DNA of 64,000 nt from Collinsella sp. TM09-10AT (GTDB lineage: Bacteria; Actinomycetota; Coriobacteriia; Coriobacteriales; Coriobacteriaceae). Position 1 is the stretch's first letter, and every line of letters starts with the position of its first letter. The translations under genes and the position numbers were made by a program. Positions 8,985 to 18,800 of this stretch are shown in pieces. The notes beneath the pieces were generated by a model. That model made no database searches. It saw only the letters and a list, made by a program, of their open reading frames with translations, and was not told the DNA's origin. The stretch covers positions 156,356 through 220,355 of the forward strand of contig NZ_QSOP01000001.1 of the NCBI RefSeq assembly GCF_003436275.1, read 5' to 3'.

Positions 8985-11162
8985 ATGTCCGAGCTGTGCT
9001 CCGTGCCGCGCGTCTCGGAGCGTTTTGCCCAGAGCAATGCGCTCGATGAGGATATCGCGCGACTCAAATATGTTTCGGGTAAACGTGAGGAGGCCCTTCG
9101 CCGTCTGGGAATTCGGACGGTGGGGGACCTCCTTCTCCATATTCCTCATCGCTACCTGGACTTCACTCGCTCGTGGTCCATCGAGATGGCGCCCATCGGT
9201 ACCGTGTGTACCATCATCGCCACGGTCGATCGTATTGTGCAAAAGCAGCCCCGTCCGCGTATGCAGGTGACTGAGGTCTCGCTCGTGGACGAGACGGGCG
9301 TGCTGCAGGTTGCCTTTTTCCGTCAGCCTTGGATTGCCCAACAGCTTAAGCAGGGCGACCGCCTGGCCGTGATGGGCAAGGTTGAGTTTGCCTACGGTTT
9401 TAAGCAGATGGCCTCGCCCCACTTTGAAAAGCTCGAGGACGGGCGCGCCGCCGGCACCATTTTGCCGGTTCACTACGTAAGTGACGGCGTGAGTCAGGCA
9501 TGGATGCGCCGTATCGTGAGCGGTGCGCTCGAAGTGGCTGCTAATCCGTTCGATCCCATTCCCGCGCCGCTGCGCGCAAAGCGGAAGCTCATGAGCAATG
9601 CCCGTGCGCTGCGCTCGATCCACTTTCCCTCGAGCATGGCCGAGCGCGACATCGCACGCCGGCGTCTTGCGTACGAGGAGTGTCTCTGCTTGCAGCTCGC
9701 ACTGCGTCTGCGCAACGATGGCGGTATGGTCGACGTGGTGCCTTATGCGCATGCCGCGGGCGGGCACCTGGCGATGCTCAAGGAGGCCCTGCCGTTTTCG
9801 CTGAGCGACGAGCAGGAGGCCGCGTTCCAAGACATCCTGCACGACATGTGCGATGGCGGGCGCGTGATGAACCGCCTACTGCTGGGCGACGTCGGTACCG
9901 GCAAGACGGCCGTCGCCGCTTGCGCGTTGGCAGTTGCGGCCGATAGCGGCACCCAGGCCTGCGTTATGGCGCCTACGGGCGTGCTGGCGCGTCAATATGC
10001 CGATAAGACCGGCCCCTTGCTCTCGCAGGCTGGCATGTCCTGGGCGCTCCTGACGGGTGCCACGCCGGCGGCCGAGCGCGAGCAGATCCATGCGCAGCTG
10101 GAATCGGGCGAGCTCGACGTGCTCTTTGGTACCCATGCGGTCCTTTCGGATGACGTGGCGTTTAAGCATCTGTCGCTTGTCGTCATCGACGAGCAGCACC
10201 GCTTTGGTGTGGGCCAGCGCAATGCCCTGCGTGCCAAGGGCCCGGGCGCCGACCTGCTCGTTATGACGGCCACGCCTATCCCGCGCACGTTGGCGCTCTC
10301 GGTCTATGGCGACCTGGATACGAGTATCATCCGCCATCGTCCCGTTCCGGGTGCCGGCGTGATGACGCGCGTCCTCACCGAGTCGAGTCGCGACCTGGCC
10401 TATGGCGCCATTCGTGAGGCGCACGAAAAGGGGCAGCAAGCCTACGTGATCTGTCCGCTCGTGGAGCCGAGCGATTCGGCCGATGAGCTCGAAGACGTGC
10501 CCGGCATCGCTCGCGACGACGAAGGCCGCGTGTCCGTGCCTGTGCCGTTGCACGACACGGCGACCGAGCTCGACCGACTGCGCCTGGCATTGCCGGGGCT
10601 TACCATCGAGCGTCTTCATGGCCGCATGCCGGCGGGGGAGAAGGACCGCGTGATCGATGCCTTTAAGCGCGGCGAGATCGATGTGCTCGTCTCGACCACG
10701 GTGGTCGAGGTGGGCGTCGACGTGCCTAACGCCACCGTCATGGTCATCGAGAACGGCGAGCGCTTTGGTTTGGCGGCGCTGCACCAGCTGCGCGGTCGCG
10801 TGGGCCGTGGCAGCGTGTCGGGCACGTGCCTGGTCATGACGCACTCCAAGGGCAACGGCGGCGCTTCGGCAGCACAAGATCGCCTCCAGTCGCTCGAGAA
10901 GACCTCGGACGGCTTTACGCTCGCCCAGATGGACCTGCGTCTGCGCCACGAGGGCGAGATTCTTGGCTACCGTCAGCATGGCGGCGTGACCTTGCACTTT
11001 GTTGACCTCGATGCCGACGAGGAATTGATCGAATGGGCCCATTTGGACGCGGTCGAGCTCTTGCGGTATGCTTGCAACCTTGACTCCGTGGCGACGCGCC
11101 CCTTGCGCGATGCGGTCGCCATGCGGTATCGACACATCTTTAAGGAGGTCAGCGGAGGATGA
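8985..11162 (+). CDS. recG: ATP-dependent DNA helicase RecG
   Basis: 725 residues, slightly longer than usual. It remodels stalled forks and Holliday junctions. An N-terminal wedge/OB domain is followed by helicase motif I GDVGTGKT (residues about 303-310), motif II as DEQH (VIDEQHRFGVGQR, near residue 403), ATPIPRTLAL, and motifs V-VI (VDVPNATVMVIENGERFG, LRGRVGRG). The last codons overlap the ATG of rsmD. Confidence 0.96.
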   Translation: MSELCSVPRVSERFAQSNALDEDIARLKYVSGKREEALRRLGIRTVGDLLLHIPHRYLDFTRSWSIEMAPIGTVCTIIATVDRIVQKQPRPRMQVTEVSLVDETGVLQVAFFRQPWIAQQLKQGDRLAVMGKVEFAYGFKQMASPHFEKLEDGRAAGTILPVHYVSDGVSQAWMRRIVSGALEVAANPFDPIPAPLRAKRKLMSNARALRSIHFPSSMAERDIARRRLAYEECLCLQLALRLRNDGGMVDVVPYAHAAGGHLAMLKEALPFSLSDEQEAAFQDILHDMCDGGRVMNRLLLGDVGTGKTAVAACALAVAADSGTQACVMAPTGVLARQYADKTGPLLSQAGMSWALLTGATPAAEREQIHAQLESGELDVLFGTHAVLSDDVAFKHLSLVVIDEQHRFGVGQRNALRAKGPGADLLVMTATPIPRTLALSVYGDLDTSIIRHRPVPGAGVMTRVLTESSRDLAYGAIREAHEKGQQAYVICPLVEPSDSADELEDVPGIARDDEGRVSVPVPLHDTATELDRLRLALPGLTIERLHGRMPAGEKDRVIDAFKRGEIDVLVSTTVVEVGVDVPNATVMVIENGERFGLAALHQLRGRVGRGSVSGTCLVMTHSKGNGGASAAQDRLQSLEKTSDGFTLAQMDLRLRHEGEILGYRQHGGVTLHFVDLDADEELIEWAHLDAVELLRYACNLDSVATRPLRDAVAMRYRHIFKEVSGG

Positions 11163-11788
11163 GAATCATCGGCGGCGAATGGCGCGGTCGTAAGATCGAG
11201 GAGCCCCGTGGTCGCGATGTCACCCGCCCCACGACCGATCGCGTGCGCGAGGCGTGCGCATCTATGGTCATGTCGGCATTCGACTTCGATCTGGACGAGG
11301 TCCGCGTGCTGGATGCCTTTGGCGGCTCCGGTGCCTTAGGGTTAGAGATGCTCTCGCGTGGTGCCCGCTCGCTCACCACGTTCGAGATCGATCGCAACGC
11401 TGCTCGTCTGATTACCAAGAATATCGAGTCGCTCTGCCGTGACCGTGCGCGTTGGCGTGTGGTGGGCGGCGACGTGCTGGCAAGCGCTTCGCGCGGCCGC
11501 GTGCCGGGCGGTCCCTTTGACCTGGTCTTGCTCGATCCGCCCTATGCTTATGGCGCCGAGCCGGTCGAGGAGCTGCTGCAAAACCTAGCTCAGCAAGGCT
11601 TGCTGGTACCGGGTGCCTATGCGCTCTTCGAGCACGCTGCCGCCGATGCGGGTGCGCATCCGGCAGGCTTTGAGATCGTGCGTGAGAAGCGTTACGGCAT
11701 TACCTCGGTCGACCTGCTTCGTTGGGTTGGCAACGGCGAGGATGATGGCAACGATAGCGACGCACCCACGGAGGATGCTCATGAGTGA
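11159..11788 (+). CDS. rsmD: 16S rRNA (guanine966-N2)-methyltransferase RsmD
   Basis: 209 residues. The N-terminus MRIIGGEWRGRKI, the SAM loop LDAFGGSGALGLEMLSRGA and the catalytic LLDPPY motif identify RsmD, which methylates G966 in the 30S assembly pathway. The last 20 residues are an acidic Asp/Glu tail outside the usual fold. It overlaps recG upstream and coaD downstream, giving a tight recG-rsmD-coaD operon. Confidence 0.93.
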   Translation: MRIIGGEWRGRKIEEPRGRDVTRPTTDRVREACASMVMSAFDFDLDEVRVLDAFGGSGALGLEMLSRGARSLTTFEIDRNAARLITKNIESLCRDRARWRVVGGDVLASASRGRVPGGPFDLVLLDPPYAYGAEPVEELLQNLAQQGLLVPGAYALFEHAAADAGAHPAGFEIVREKRYGITSVDLLRWVGNGEDDGNDSDAPTEDAHE

Positions 11789-12278
11789 CACCATTAACCG
11801 TGTAATCGTCCCGGGTACCTTCGATCCCATCACGTTTGGCCACATCGACGTGATTCGCCGTGCCCGCCGCATCTTCCCCAGCGTGATCGTGGCCGTTGCC
11901 GAGTCGCAGGGAAAAAACGGCGTGGGCACCACCTTTATGCTCGATGAGCGCGTGGCGCTGGCCCGTGAGGCGCTCGGTGATATTGACGGCGTCGAGGTGC
12001 TACCCTTCACCGGCCTCTTGGTCGATTTTGCCCGCGAACAGGGAGCAGGAGCCGTGGTCAAGGGTCTGCGTGCTATGACCGACTTTGAGTACGAGCTGCA
12101 GCAGGCCGACCTCAACTACCGCCTGGATAACGAGCTGGAGTCCATCTTTGTCATGAGCGCGCCGCAGTACGGCTATATCTCGAGCTCGGTGGTTCGCCAG
12201 ATCGCCTCGCTCGGTAGTGACGTCTCTAATTTTGTTCCGCCCAATGTGGTCAAGGCGCTCAAACATCGCTTTTCGTGA
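11781..12278 (+). CDS. coaD: Phosphopantetheine adenylyltransferase CoaD
   Basis: 165 residues from ATG 11781, 6 bases after GGAGG (11770-11774). An in-frame ATG at 11775 abuts the site and is less likely. Signatures: PGTFDPITFGHIDVI (the T/HxGH nucleotidyl motif) and YGYISSSVVRQIAS at the C-terminus. It catalyses the penultimate step of coenzyme A synthesis. Neighbouring acpP (14874) needs the phosphopantetheine that CoA donates. Confidence 0.95.
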   Translation: MSDTINRVIVPGTFDPITFGHIDVIRRARRIFPSVIVAVAESQGKNGVGTTFMLDERVALAREALGDIDGVEVLPFTGLLVDFAREQGAGAVVKGLRAMTDFEYELQQADLNYRLDNELESIFVMSAPQYGYISSSVVRQIASLGSDVSNFVPPNVVKALKHRFS

Positions 12279-12346
12279 CGTTTTTTAATGCCTGGTGGCA
12301 TGTGGTAAACTAACACGATGATATGTTACCTATGAAAGGAGACCGG

Positions 12347-12844
12347 ATGCCGGGCGAGAATTTTCCTGGCGACAGGATCGTGAGTCTTGTCGACGAGCTC
12401 GAGGGGCTCATCGAAGAGGCTAAGACGCCGTTCGGCAAGAACGCCCAGATGAAGGTTATCGATGCCGACGTCTTCTTTAACATCCTCGACGAGATCCGCA
12501 TGAGCTATCCCGAGGAATGGCAGAAGTCCCGCCGTATCCTCAAGGAGCGCGAGGAGCTTATGGCTTCCGCCGCCGCTCAGGCCGATTCCATCATCGCCGA
12601 TGCTCAGCAGCAGGCCCTCACCATTGCCGGTGAGCAGGAGATCGTCCGCTTAGCGCAGCAGCAGGCCGACGATATTCGCGACCGTGCCCAGCAGTATGAG
12701 CGCGAGACGCGCTATGCCGCCGAGGACTACGCCGAGCAGGTCTTTACGCACCTCGAGGAGAACCTCAAGAGCCTGACCGGCACCGTCACCCGTTGCCGTC
12801 AGCAGCTCAACGAGGGTGCTGCCCAGCAGAACGGTCAGTGGTAA
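12347..12844 (+). CDS. Coiled-coil protein, DivIVA / ATP-synthase-b-like
   Basis: 165 residues from ATG 12347, which follows AAAGGAG (12335-12341). The N-terminus (VSLVDELEGLIEEA, then DADVFFNILDEIRMSYP) is followed by a long Gln/Ala/Glu-rich heptad region from about residue 60 to 150. No membrane segment. Such proteins occur between coaD and the DUF177 gene in actinobacterial genomes. Resemblance to DivIVA or F-type ATPase b subunits is through the coiled coil only. Function unknown. TAATG overlap with the next gene indicates coupling. Confidence 0.7.
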   Translation: MPGENFPGDRIVSLVDELEGLIEEAKTPFGKNAQMKVIDADVFFNILDEIRMSYPEEWQKSRRILKEREELMASAAAQADSIIADAQQQALTIAGEQEIVRLAQQQADDIRDRAQQYERETRYAAEDYAEQVFTHLEENLKSLTGTVTRCRQQLNEGAAQQNGQW

Positions 12845-13398
12845 TGGCTGAGTTCCCGAGCGTTACCGTCGATCTTTCCGAGCAGCTCGAGTTTCCCGGA
12901 GACTCGTACCCGCTGACCGGTAAGGTCGATGTTGCCACCTATACGGTGGGCGAGAAGGAGTACCAGCTACAGGACGGCATTGACTACGATGTGGTCTTTA
13001 CCAATGCCGGCACCGGTGTTCTGCTTACGGGCATGGTCCGCGCGCACGCAACCGGTGAGTGCGACCGTTGCCTGGAGCCCGCTTCGTTTGATATTGCCGG
13101 TGAGATCGAGGAATTTTATCTCTTTAACGAGCCCGAGGACCCCGAGGCCTACGAAGATGGCTACGAGCTGCTGGGCGAGGATCGCATCGTCGATCTGGGT
13201 GAGCCCATCAACGACGCGGTCGTCATGGACACGCCGTTCGTTGTCCTGTGCAAGCCCGATTGTCGCGGCCTATGCCCCACTTGCGGCATCAATCTCAACG
13301 TCGAGCAATGCGATTGCGCCGCTCAAGCAGAGGCTGAATGGGCCGCTGCCACGGAAAATCCATTTGCAGCATTGAAGAATCTCAAGCTTGACGAGTAA
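12844..13398 (+). CDS. DUF177 (YceD) family protein, large-subunit rRNA accumulation
   Basis: 184 residues from ATG 12844. Two cysteine pairs, ECDRCLEP near residue 75 and CKPDCRGLCPTCG near residue 140, suggest metal binding. YceD-family proteins are tied to 23S rRNA accumulation and are nearly always encoded directly before rpmF, as here. The acidic loop EFYLFNEPEDPEAYEDGYE follows the first cysteine pair. Confidence 0.88.
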   Translation: MAEFPSVTVDLSEQLEFPGDSYPLTGKVDVATYTVGEKEYQLQDGIDYDVVFTNAGTGVLLTGMVRAHATGECDRCLEPASFDIAGEIEEFYLFNEPEDPEAYEDGYELLGEDRIVDLGEPINDAVVMDTPFVVLCKPDCRGLCPTCGINLNVEQCDCAAQAEAEWAAATENPFAALKNLKLDE

Positions 13399-13462
13399 AA
13401 CTGTGGTAGTATCGCTACTTGCGCGTAATCGCCACACTGGATAGTTCATAAGGAAGGTCACT

Positions 13463-13642
13463 ATGCCCGTACCTAAACAAAAGCAGGGTCGTATCCGCAC
13501 TCACACCCGCCGTTCCGCCAACATGAAGATCTCGGCTGCGGCTCAGTCCACGTGCCCCCGTTGCGGTGCTGTCAAGCTCCCGCACCACGTGTGCCCCAGC
13601 TGCGGTTTCTACAAGGACCGCGAGGTTATCGTTACCGAGTAA
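13463..13642 (+). CDS. rpmF: 50S ribosomal protein L32
   Basis: 59 residues, start ATG 13463 after AAGGAAGG (13450-13457). The sequence begins MPVPKQKQGRIRTHTRRSAN and carries a zinc ribbon of the CPRCG ... CPSCG type, i.e. the four-cysteine (C+) form of L32. A C-minus zinc-independent paralogue is not in the window. Confidence 0.96.
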   Translation: MPVPKQKQGRIRTHTRRSANMKISAAAQSTCPRCGAVKLPHHVCPSCGFYKDREVIVTE

Positions 13643-13682
13643 CTGTATACTCTGGATGCGATGCCGTTCCAACTGGAACCAC

Positions 13683-13712
13683 AATGGCCGGCTCAATGAG
13701 TCGGCCATTTTT
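13683..13712 (+). terminator. Hairpin with T-run between rpmF and plsX
   Basis: AATGGCCG-(G)CTCAATGAG(T)-CGGCCATTTTT. Only a few bases separate it from the plsX ribosome-binding site AAGGAG at 13717, so plsX expression must depend on read-through or on a start inside this hairpin region. Confidence 0.8.
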
Positions 13713-13729
13713 GTATAAGGAGTATGTAT

Positions 13730-14749
13730 ATGAGTAACGTTCGCGTTTGTGTAGACGTTGTGGGTGGAGACGAGAAGCCACAGGTTGTCCTCGACGGTAT
13801 CGAGGCGGCGCTTGCGGCTGATCCCGATATCGAGGTCTTGGCCGTCGGTCCCGCAGAGATCGTGAACCCCTTTGCCGCGGCTCACGCTCGCGTTGAGGCC
13901 TTGGAGGCGCCCGATGTCATCGCCATGGATGACGATCCCATTCGAGCCGTGATGACCAAGCGCAAGTCCTCGATCGTGCTTGCCTGCCGCGCTATCAAGA
14001 AGGGTAACGCGGACGCGTTCTTCTCTGCCGGCTCCACCGGCGCCATGACCGCTGCCGCTACCGCCTACGTGACGCCGTTTCGCTATCAGGCCGAGGGTAA
14101 GAAGCAGCCGGTGCGTCCGTGCCTCACCAATGCACTGCCCAACCGCGCCGGCGGCCTGACGGTTCTGTGCGACATGGGCGCCAACCCCGATGTCACGGTG
14201 GACGATATGGTGCGTTTTGCCCAGATGGGTAGCGCCTATGCGCGCGTCGTCTTGGGTATTGAGCATCCTCGCGTGGGCCTGCTTGCCAACGGCACCGAGG
14301 ATGAGAAGGGCTCCAACTTTACCAAGTCGTGCTTCCCGGCCATGAAGGCCGCTGTTCCCGGTTTTGTGGGCAACTGCGAGGGCACCGATCTTACGTCGGG
14401 CAATTTTGACGTCGTGGTCGCCGACGGCATGTCGGGCAACATCGCGCTCAAAGCCACCGAGGGCGCGGCCAAGTTTTTGCTGCAGGAGCTCAAGGGTGTC
14501 TTTATGTCTTCGCTCGGCACCAAGATTGCCGCGCTGCTCATCAAAAAGCAGATGCGCGAGATTAAGGCCAAGCTCTCTGGTGATGCCAAGGGCGGTGCGA
14601 TTCTTTTGGGCCTGCGTGGCGTGGTCCTAATCGGCCATGGCGCCACCTCGGTCGAGGCTGTTAAAAACGGTACGCTCGCGGCGGCCGAAGCCGTGCGCGC
14701 GAGGCTGGTCGAGAACGTCGCCAACTCCATGGACGGCATCGTTTTGTAA
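13730..14749 (+). CDS. plsX: Phosphate acyltransferase PlsX
   Basis: 339 residues from ATG 13730, 7 bases after AAGGAG; an ATG 6 bases earlier is too close. PlsX converts acyl-ACP to acyl phosphate, the donor for PlsY. The N-terminal signature is VCVDVVGGDEKP (more often VDAMGGD-P). SAGSTGAM-type (FFSAGSTGAMTAA), VLCDMGAN and NCEGTDLTSGNFDVVV are all present. It pairs with acpP downstream and functionally with the FakA-like kinase upstream, which also feeds acyl phosphate. Confidence 0.95.
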   Translation: MSNVRVCVDVVGGDEKPQVVLDGIEAALAADPDIEVLAVGPAEIVNPFAAAHARVEALEAPDVIAMDDDPIRAVMTKRKSSIVLACRAIKKGNADAFFSAGSTGAMTAAATAYVTPFRYQAEGKKQPVRPCLTNALPNRAGGLTVLCDMGANPDVTVDDMVRFAQMGSAYARVVLGIEHPRVGLLANGTEDEKGSNFTKSCFPAMKAAVPGFVGNCEGTDLTSGNFDVVVADGMSGNIALKATEGAAKFLLQELKGVFMSSLGTKIAALLIKKQMREIKAKLSGDAKGGAILLGLRGVVLIGHGATSVEAVKNGTLAAAEAVRARLVENVANSMDGIVL

Positions 14750-14816
14750 GAGCGAGTTAGAGCGCTGTTATGTGCCTCGCGGCCTGCTTCGTGGGGTAGA
14801 ATCAGAACCGTGTCTT

Positions 14817-14836
14817 GGTACCGCCCAGGCGGTACC
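14817..14836. repeat. Perfect inverted repeat GGTACCGCC-CA-GGCGGTACC
   Basis: 9-bp arms, 2-base loop, in the plsX-acpP gap, followed by ATTCTTTTGG. It could be a weak terminator/attenuator or an operator; the T-run is poor. Confidence 0.5.
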
Positions 14837-14873
14837 ATTCTTTTGGTATTCATTCACTATGAGAGGAAGCGCT

Positions 14874-15116
14874 ATGGACCGCTCCGAAATCTTCGACAAG
14901 ATCGCCGAGGTCGCTGCTGACGTTCTGGGCGTCGATGTTGCCGAAATTAGCGATGAGACCACCTTTGACGATCTCGATGCCAACTCGCTCGAGCGCCTGC
15001 AGCTGGTTACGGCTATCGAGGACGAGTTCAACCTCGAGATCGATGACGAGACTCTGCTCTCGCTCAACTCTGTCGCCGACGCCGTCGACGCGATCGAACA
15101 CGCCAGGGAGGCCTAG
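14874..15116 (+). CDS. acpP: Acyl carrier protein
   Basis: 80 residues from ATG 14874 (AGAGGAAG just upstream; an in-frame ATG at 14859 precedes that site). Acidic four-helix protein. The serine that receives 4'-phosphopantetheine is in DANSLERLQL, a slight departure from the common DSLD. Carries growing acyl chains in fatty-acid synthesis. It lies between plsX and rnc, the usual acpP-rnc arrangement. Confidence 0.95.
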   Translation: MDRSEIFDKIAEVAADVLGVDVAEISDETTFDDLDANSLERLQLVTAIEDEFNLEIDDETLLSLNSVADAVDAIEHAREA

Positions 15117-15119
15117 GTC

Positions 15120-15845
15120 TTGGCTTTGTCTGAACGACTTACGCGTGCCCAGGAAATCCTGGGACACGAGTTCAATAATAAGGTACTGCTGCGCGCGGCG
15201 CTTACGCATCCCTCGGCAGTCGAGGGCCAGCCGGTTTCTGCCAGCTATGAGCGCCTTGAGTTCTTGGGCGATTCCATTTTGGGCGCCGTCGTCGCTCGTT
15301 CGCTCTTTGAGTCCTATCCGGAGTTTGACGAGGGCAAGCTCACGCGCCTGAAGGTGTCGCTTGTCTCGGGCGCCACGCTGTCCGAGGTTTCTCACGAGTT
15401 GGGCATCGACGACATCATCATCTTTGGTGCCTCCGAGACCGGTACCGGTGCGCGCGGCCTGCATTCGGCGCTCGAGAACGTCTACGAGTCGCTCGTGGGC
15501 GCGCTGTACCTGGACGCCGGCTGGGATGCCGCAGCGGAGTTTATCCACCGTACGCTTAAGCCGCATTTGGCTTCCGAGCGTGCCGAGCACCCCGCGAACC
15601 CCAAATCGTTCTTGCAGGAGTGCGTGCAAGCCGACGGTCACGAACCCCCGGCGTATAAGCTCGTTGGCTCCGAGGGCCCGGCGCATGCGCCCACCTTTAC
15701 CGCCGTGGTGTTGATCGATGGTATTCGCCAGGGTCGCGGCTCCGGCTCCTCAAAGAAGGAAGCCGAGGGAGCCGCTGCACTCGAGGCACTTGACCGCATG
15801 GGCTACACCACCAACGGCGTGATTCTCAACAAGAAGCCTGTTTAA
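15120..15845 (+). CDS. rnc: Ribonuclease III
   Basis: 241 residues starting at TTG 15120, with GGGAGG at 15105-15110 inside the end of acpP. The catalytic signature ERLEFLGDSILG (metal-binding E/D) is near residue 40. The second acidic cluster is ALENVYESLVGALYLDAGW, and the C-terminal half is a double-stranded RNA-binding domain ending in GSGSSKKEAEGAAA. It cleaves rRNA precursors and structured mRNA. No better ATG/GTG start is available in frame. Confidence 0.95.
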   Translation: MALSERLTRAQEILGHEFNNKVLLRAALTHPSAVEGQPVSASYERLEFLGDSILGAVVARSLFESYPEFDEGKLTRLKVSLVSGATLSEVSHELGIDDIIIFGASETGTGARGLHSALENVYESLVGALYLDAGWDAAAEFIHRTLKPHLASERAEHPANPKSFLQECVQADGHEPPAYKLVGSEGPAHAPTFTAVVLIDGIRQGRGSGSSKKEAEGAAALEALDRMGYTTNGVILNKKPV

Positions 15846-15855
15846 GCGAGGAACC

Positions 15856-18800
15856 GTGTATCTCAAGTCCCTCACGCTCAAAGGGTTCAAGTCGTTTGCC
15901 GACCGCGCCCATATGACGTTTGAGCCGGGCCTGACCGTCATCGTCGGTCCCAACGGCTCGGGAAAATCGAACATCTCTGACTCGATTCTGTGGGTCCTGG
16001 GCGAGCAGAGCGCTAAGCAGCTGCGCGGCCAGGCCATGGAGGATGTCATCTTCTCGGGCTCGTCAGCGCGCAAGCCGGTGGGTGTCGCCGAGGTCACGCT
16101 GGTGCTCGATAACTCGGACCATATGCTGCCCGTCGACTTTGACGAGGTCGCCATCACCCGTCGTATGTATCGCTCGGGCGAAAGCGAGTACCTCATCAAC
16201 TCGAGCCCGTGCCGCCTGATGGACATTCAGGACATCCTGCACGATTCGGGCCTGGGTAAGGATACGCATTCCATCATCAGCCAGGGCAAGCTCGACGCCA
16301 TTTTGCAGAGCCGCCCCGAGGAGCGCCGTGCCCTCATCGAGGAGGCCGCCGGCATCTCCAAGCACAAACGCCGCAAGGAGCGTGCGCTCAAAAAGATTAA
16401 ATCGATGGACGAGCACTTGACCCGTGCCCGCGACATCAATAAGGAAATCGCCCGTCAGCTGCGGCCGCTGGAGCGTCAGGTCGATCGCGCGCGCAAGTAC
16501 AAAGAGCTGTCCTCGCGCGCGAACGAACTTACGCAGATGCTGGCCGTCGACGAGCTTCGTTCGCTGCAGTCGCAGTGGAACGACTTGGAGAGCCGCTCCA
16601 AGGAGGGCGCCGCCGAGCTGGAGCTTGCGCAGTACCGCATGGGCGAAAAGGAGCGCGAGCTCGAGAAGCTCCAGGTTATGCTCGAGGAAAAGGGCCTGTT
16701 TGTGGGCGACCTGGGCGAGCAGCGCCGCCATATGCAAGACGTGGTCGGCCGCATTAACTCCGATATGCGCCTGCTCGAGGAAAAGGGCCACAACATGGTG
16801 TCGCGCCTGTCCGACATGCGTGGCCAGATCTCGAGCTCCGAGCATCAGCGTCGTCGCGTGGTCGAGGAGCTCGAGGACGCGCGTGCACAGCTTGAGGAAG
16901 TGACCGGCGCGCACATGCAGGCCCAGGAGGACGTTGACGCCGCTGGTCCTGCCGCCGCTGAGCTCCACGAGCGGCGCGTGGCGCTCGACAATCAGATTTC
17001 GCAGCTTACGCGTGAGCAACGCGACGTGCAGCGTGTGGCCGATAACGCGGCGCTCGAACTCGCCAAGGTGAAGGACTCGCTGAGCAACGCCGAGGTCGAG
17101 GACAACATGTACGCCTCGCGCCTGGAGCAGATTGATGAACAGCTCGAGGAGGTTACAGCATCGCTTGATAGCCGTCGCGACCGTGCTGAGGAGCTTGAGA
17201 GTGCCCTTGAGGCGGCTCGTCAGGCCCAGAACGATGCGCGCGAGGCCACCGAGGTCGCCCGTGCAGCCCTGAAGGACTTGCGTAATCGTGAGAGCGAGGC
17301 GCGCAACAAGCTGTCCGAGGTGCGCTCGGAGCTTGCCAGCCAAAAGAAGCTTGATGCCCGCATGGCAGACAGCTCGCCGCTGGTGAGCCGTCTGATGGGC
17401 GCACTGGGCGATGATGTCTCAGGCCGTCTGGGCGACGTGCTCGACGCCCCTCGTGAGCTTGAGGGCCTGGTTGAGCAACTACTTGCCGGCGATATCGATG
17501 CCCTACTGTTTGATGACGCCGCTACGCTTGAGCGTGCCGGTCGTGCTGCTCTGGACCAAAAGAAGGCCTCGGGCGAGGCACTGCTGATGGCGCGCGGCGT
17601 GAGTGGCTCTGCTGCCGCCGAGGGCGCTGCCGGTACGCGTCTGGTCGATCGTCTGTCCGTGCGCTCCGGTTATGGCCCGGTTGTCGAGGCCCTTCTCGGC
17701 GGCTATTACGTGGTCGATGACTTGGCTGCCGCGTTGGCTGCCCCTGTCGTTGACGGTGTGACTTACGTGACCCCCGATGGCGCCCGCGTCGCCTGCGGCG
17801 GCCTGGTGCGTGTGGGCTTCGATGCTGGCGAGGCGTCGGGTGCCTTGGAGCGCAAGCGTCGCATTCGCGAGCTGGAGGGCCTGGAGCCCGATCTAGCTGC
17901 TGTGTTTGAGCATGTGTCGGATCAGGTCGTCGAGGCCAATGCGGCCGTTGAGGAGGCGCGTGCCGCCGAGGGCGATGCCGCCGGCGAGATCGCCCGTCTT
18001 GAGGGCGAGCGCCGCTCGCTGCTCTCCGAGATTGGCCGCCTGGAGCAAAGCGCCTACAACGCCGAGGTCGAGCGCGTGCGCATCTCCAAGCGCCGCGAGC
18101 AGGCCGCCGAGGCCGTTCGCGCTGCGCGCCCGCGCGTTGACGAACTCACCCGTTCGCGCGACGAGGCCCGCGCGCAGGCAGGCGACCTGGGTCTCCAGAT
18201 TGCCGAAGCCAACGACGAGCTCGATCGCGTGCGTCGTGACGATTCCGAGGCAGCCGGCAAGCTCGCCGATGCCAAGGTCCGCCTGGCCCAGACGAGCGAG
18301 CGTCTGCGTTCGCTGAAGGGCCGTGTGCCCGACTTGGAGCATCGACTCGAGGGCATCGACCGCCGTATCCGCGGAACACGCCAGGCCTCGCGCTCACTCG
18401 AGCTGCTGCGCCTGCGTGTCGACCCCATGCACGAGCGCTATTCGGCCCTGCTGGATCGCGCATCGGATTGGGCCGCGCGTCTGCGTGATCAGGCTTCGCT
18501 CGAGGAGGCGGACTCGGCCTCGCTCAAGAAGACCATCGAAGACGCCAAGGCCGAGGTCTCCCGCGCCAAGGAGCGGGTCGATGCCGCCACGGCGACGCAA
18601 AACGAGTTCAAGGTTTCCCGCGGCAAGCTCGAGGTGCAGGTGGAGGCGGCCATCAAGGCCATTACCGCCGATGGCACTACGGTGCTCGAGGAAGCGCTCA
18701 TGCTTCCTGCTCCCACCGACCGCGACGCCGCCGAGCGCGAGCTCAACCAGCTCGTGCGCCAGATTAACAACCTGGGCCCTGTGAACCAGGTTGCCATGGA

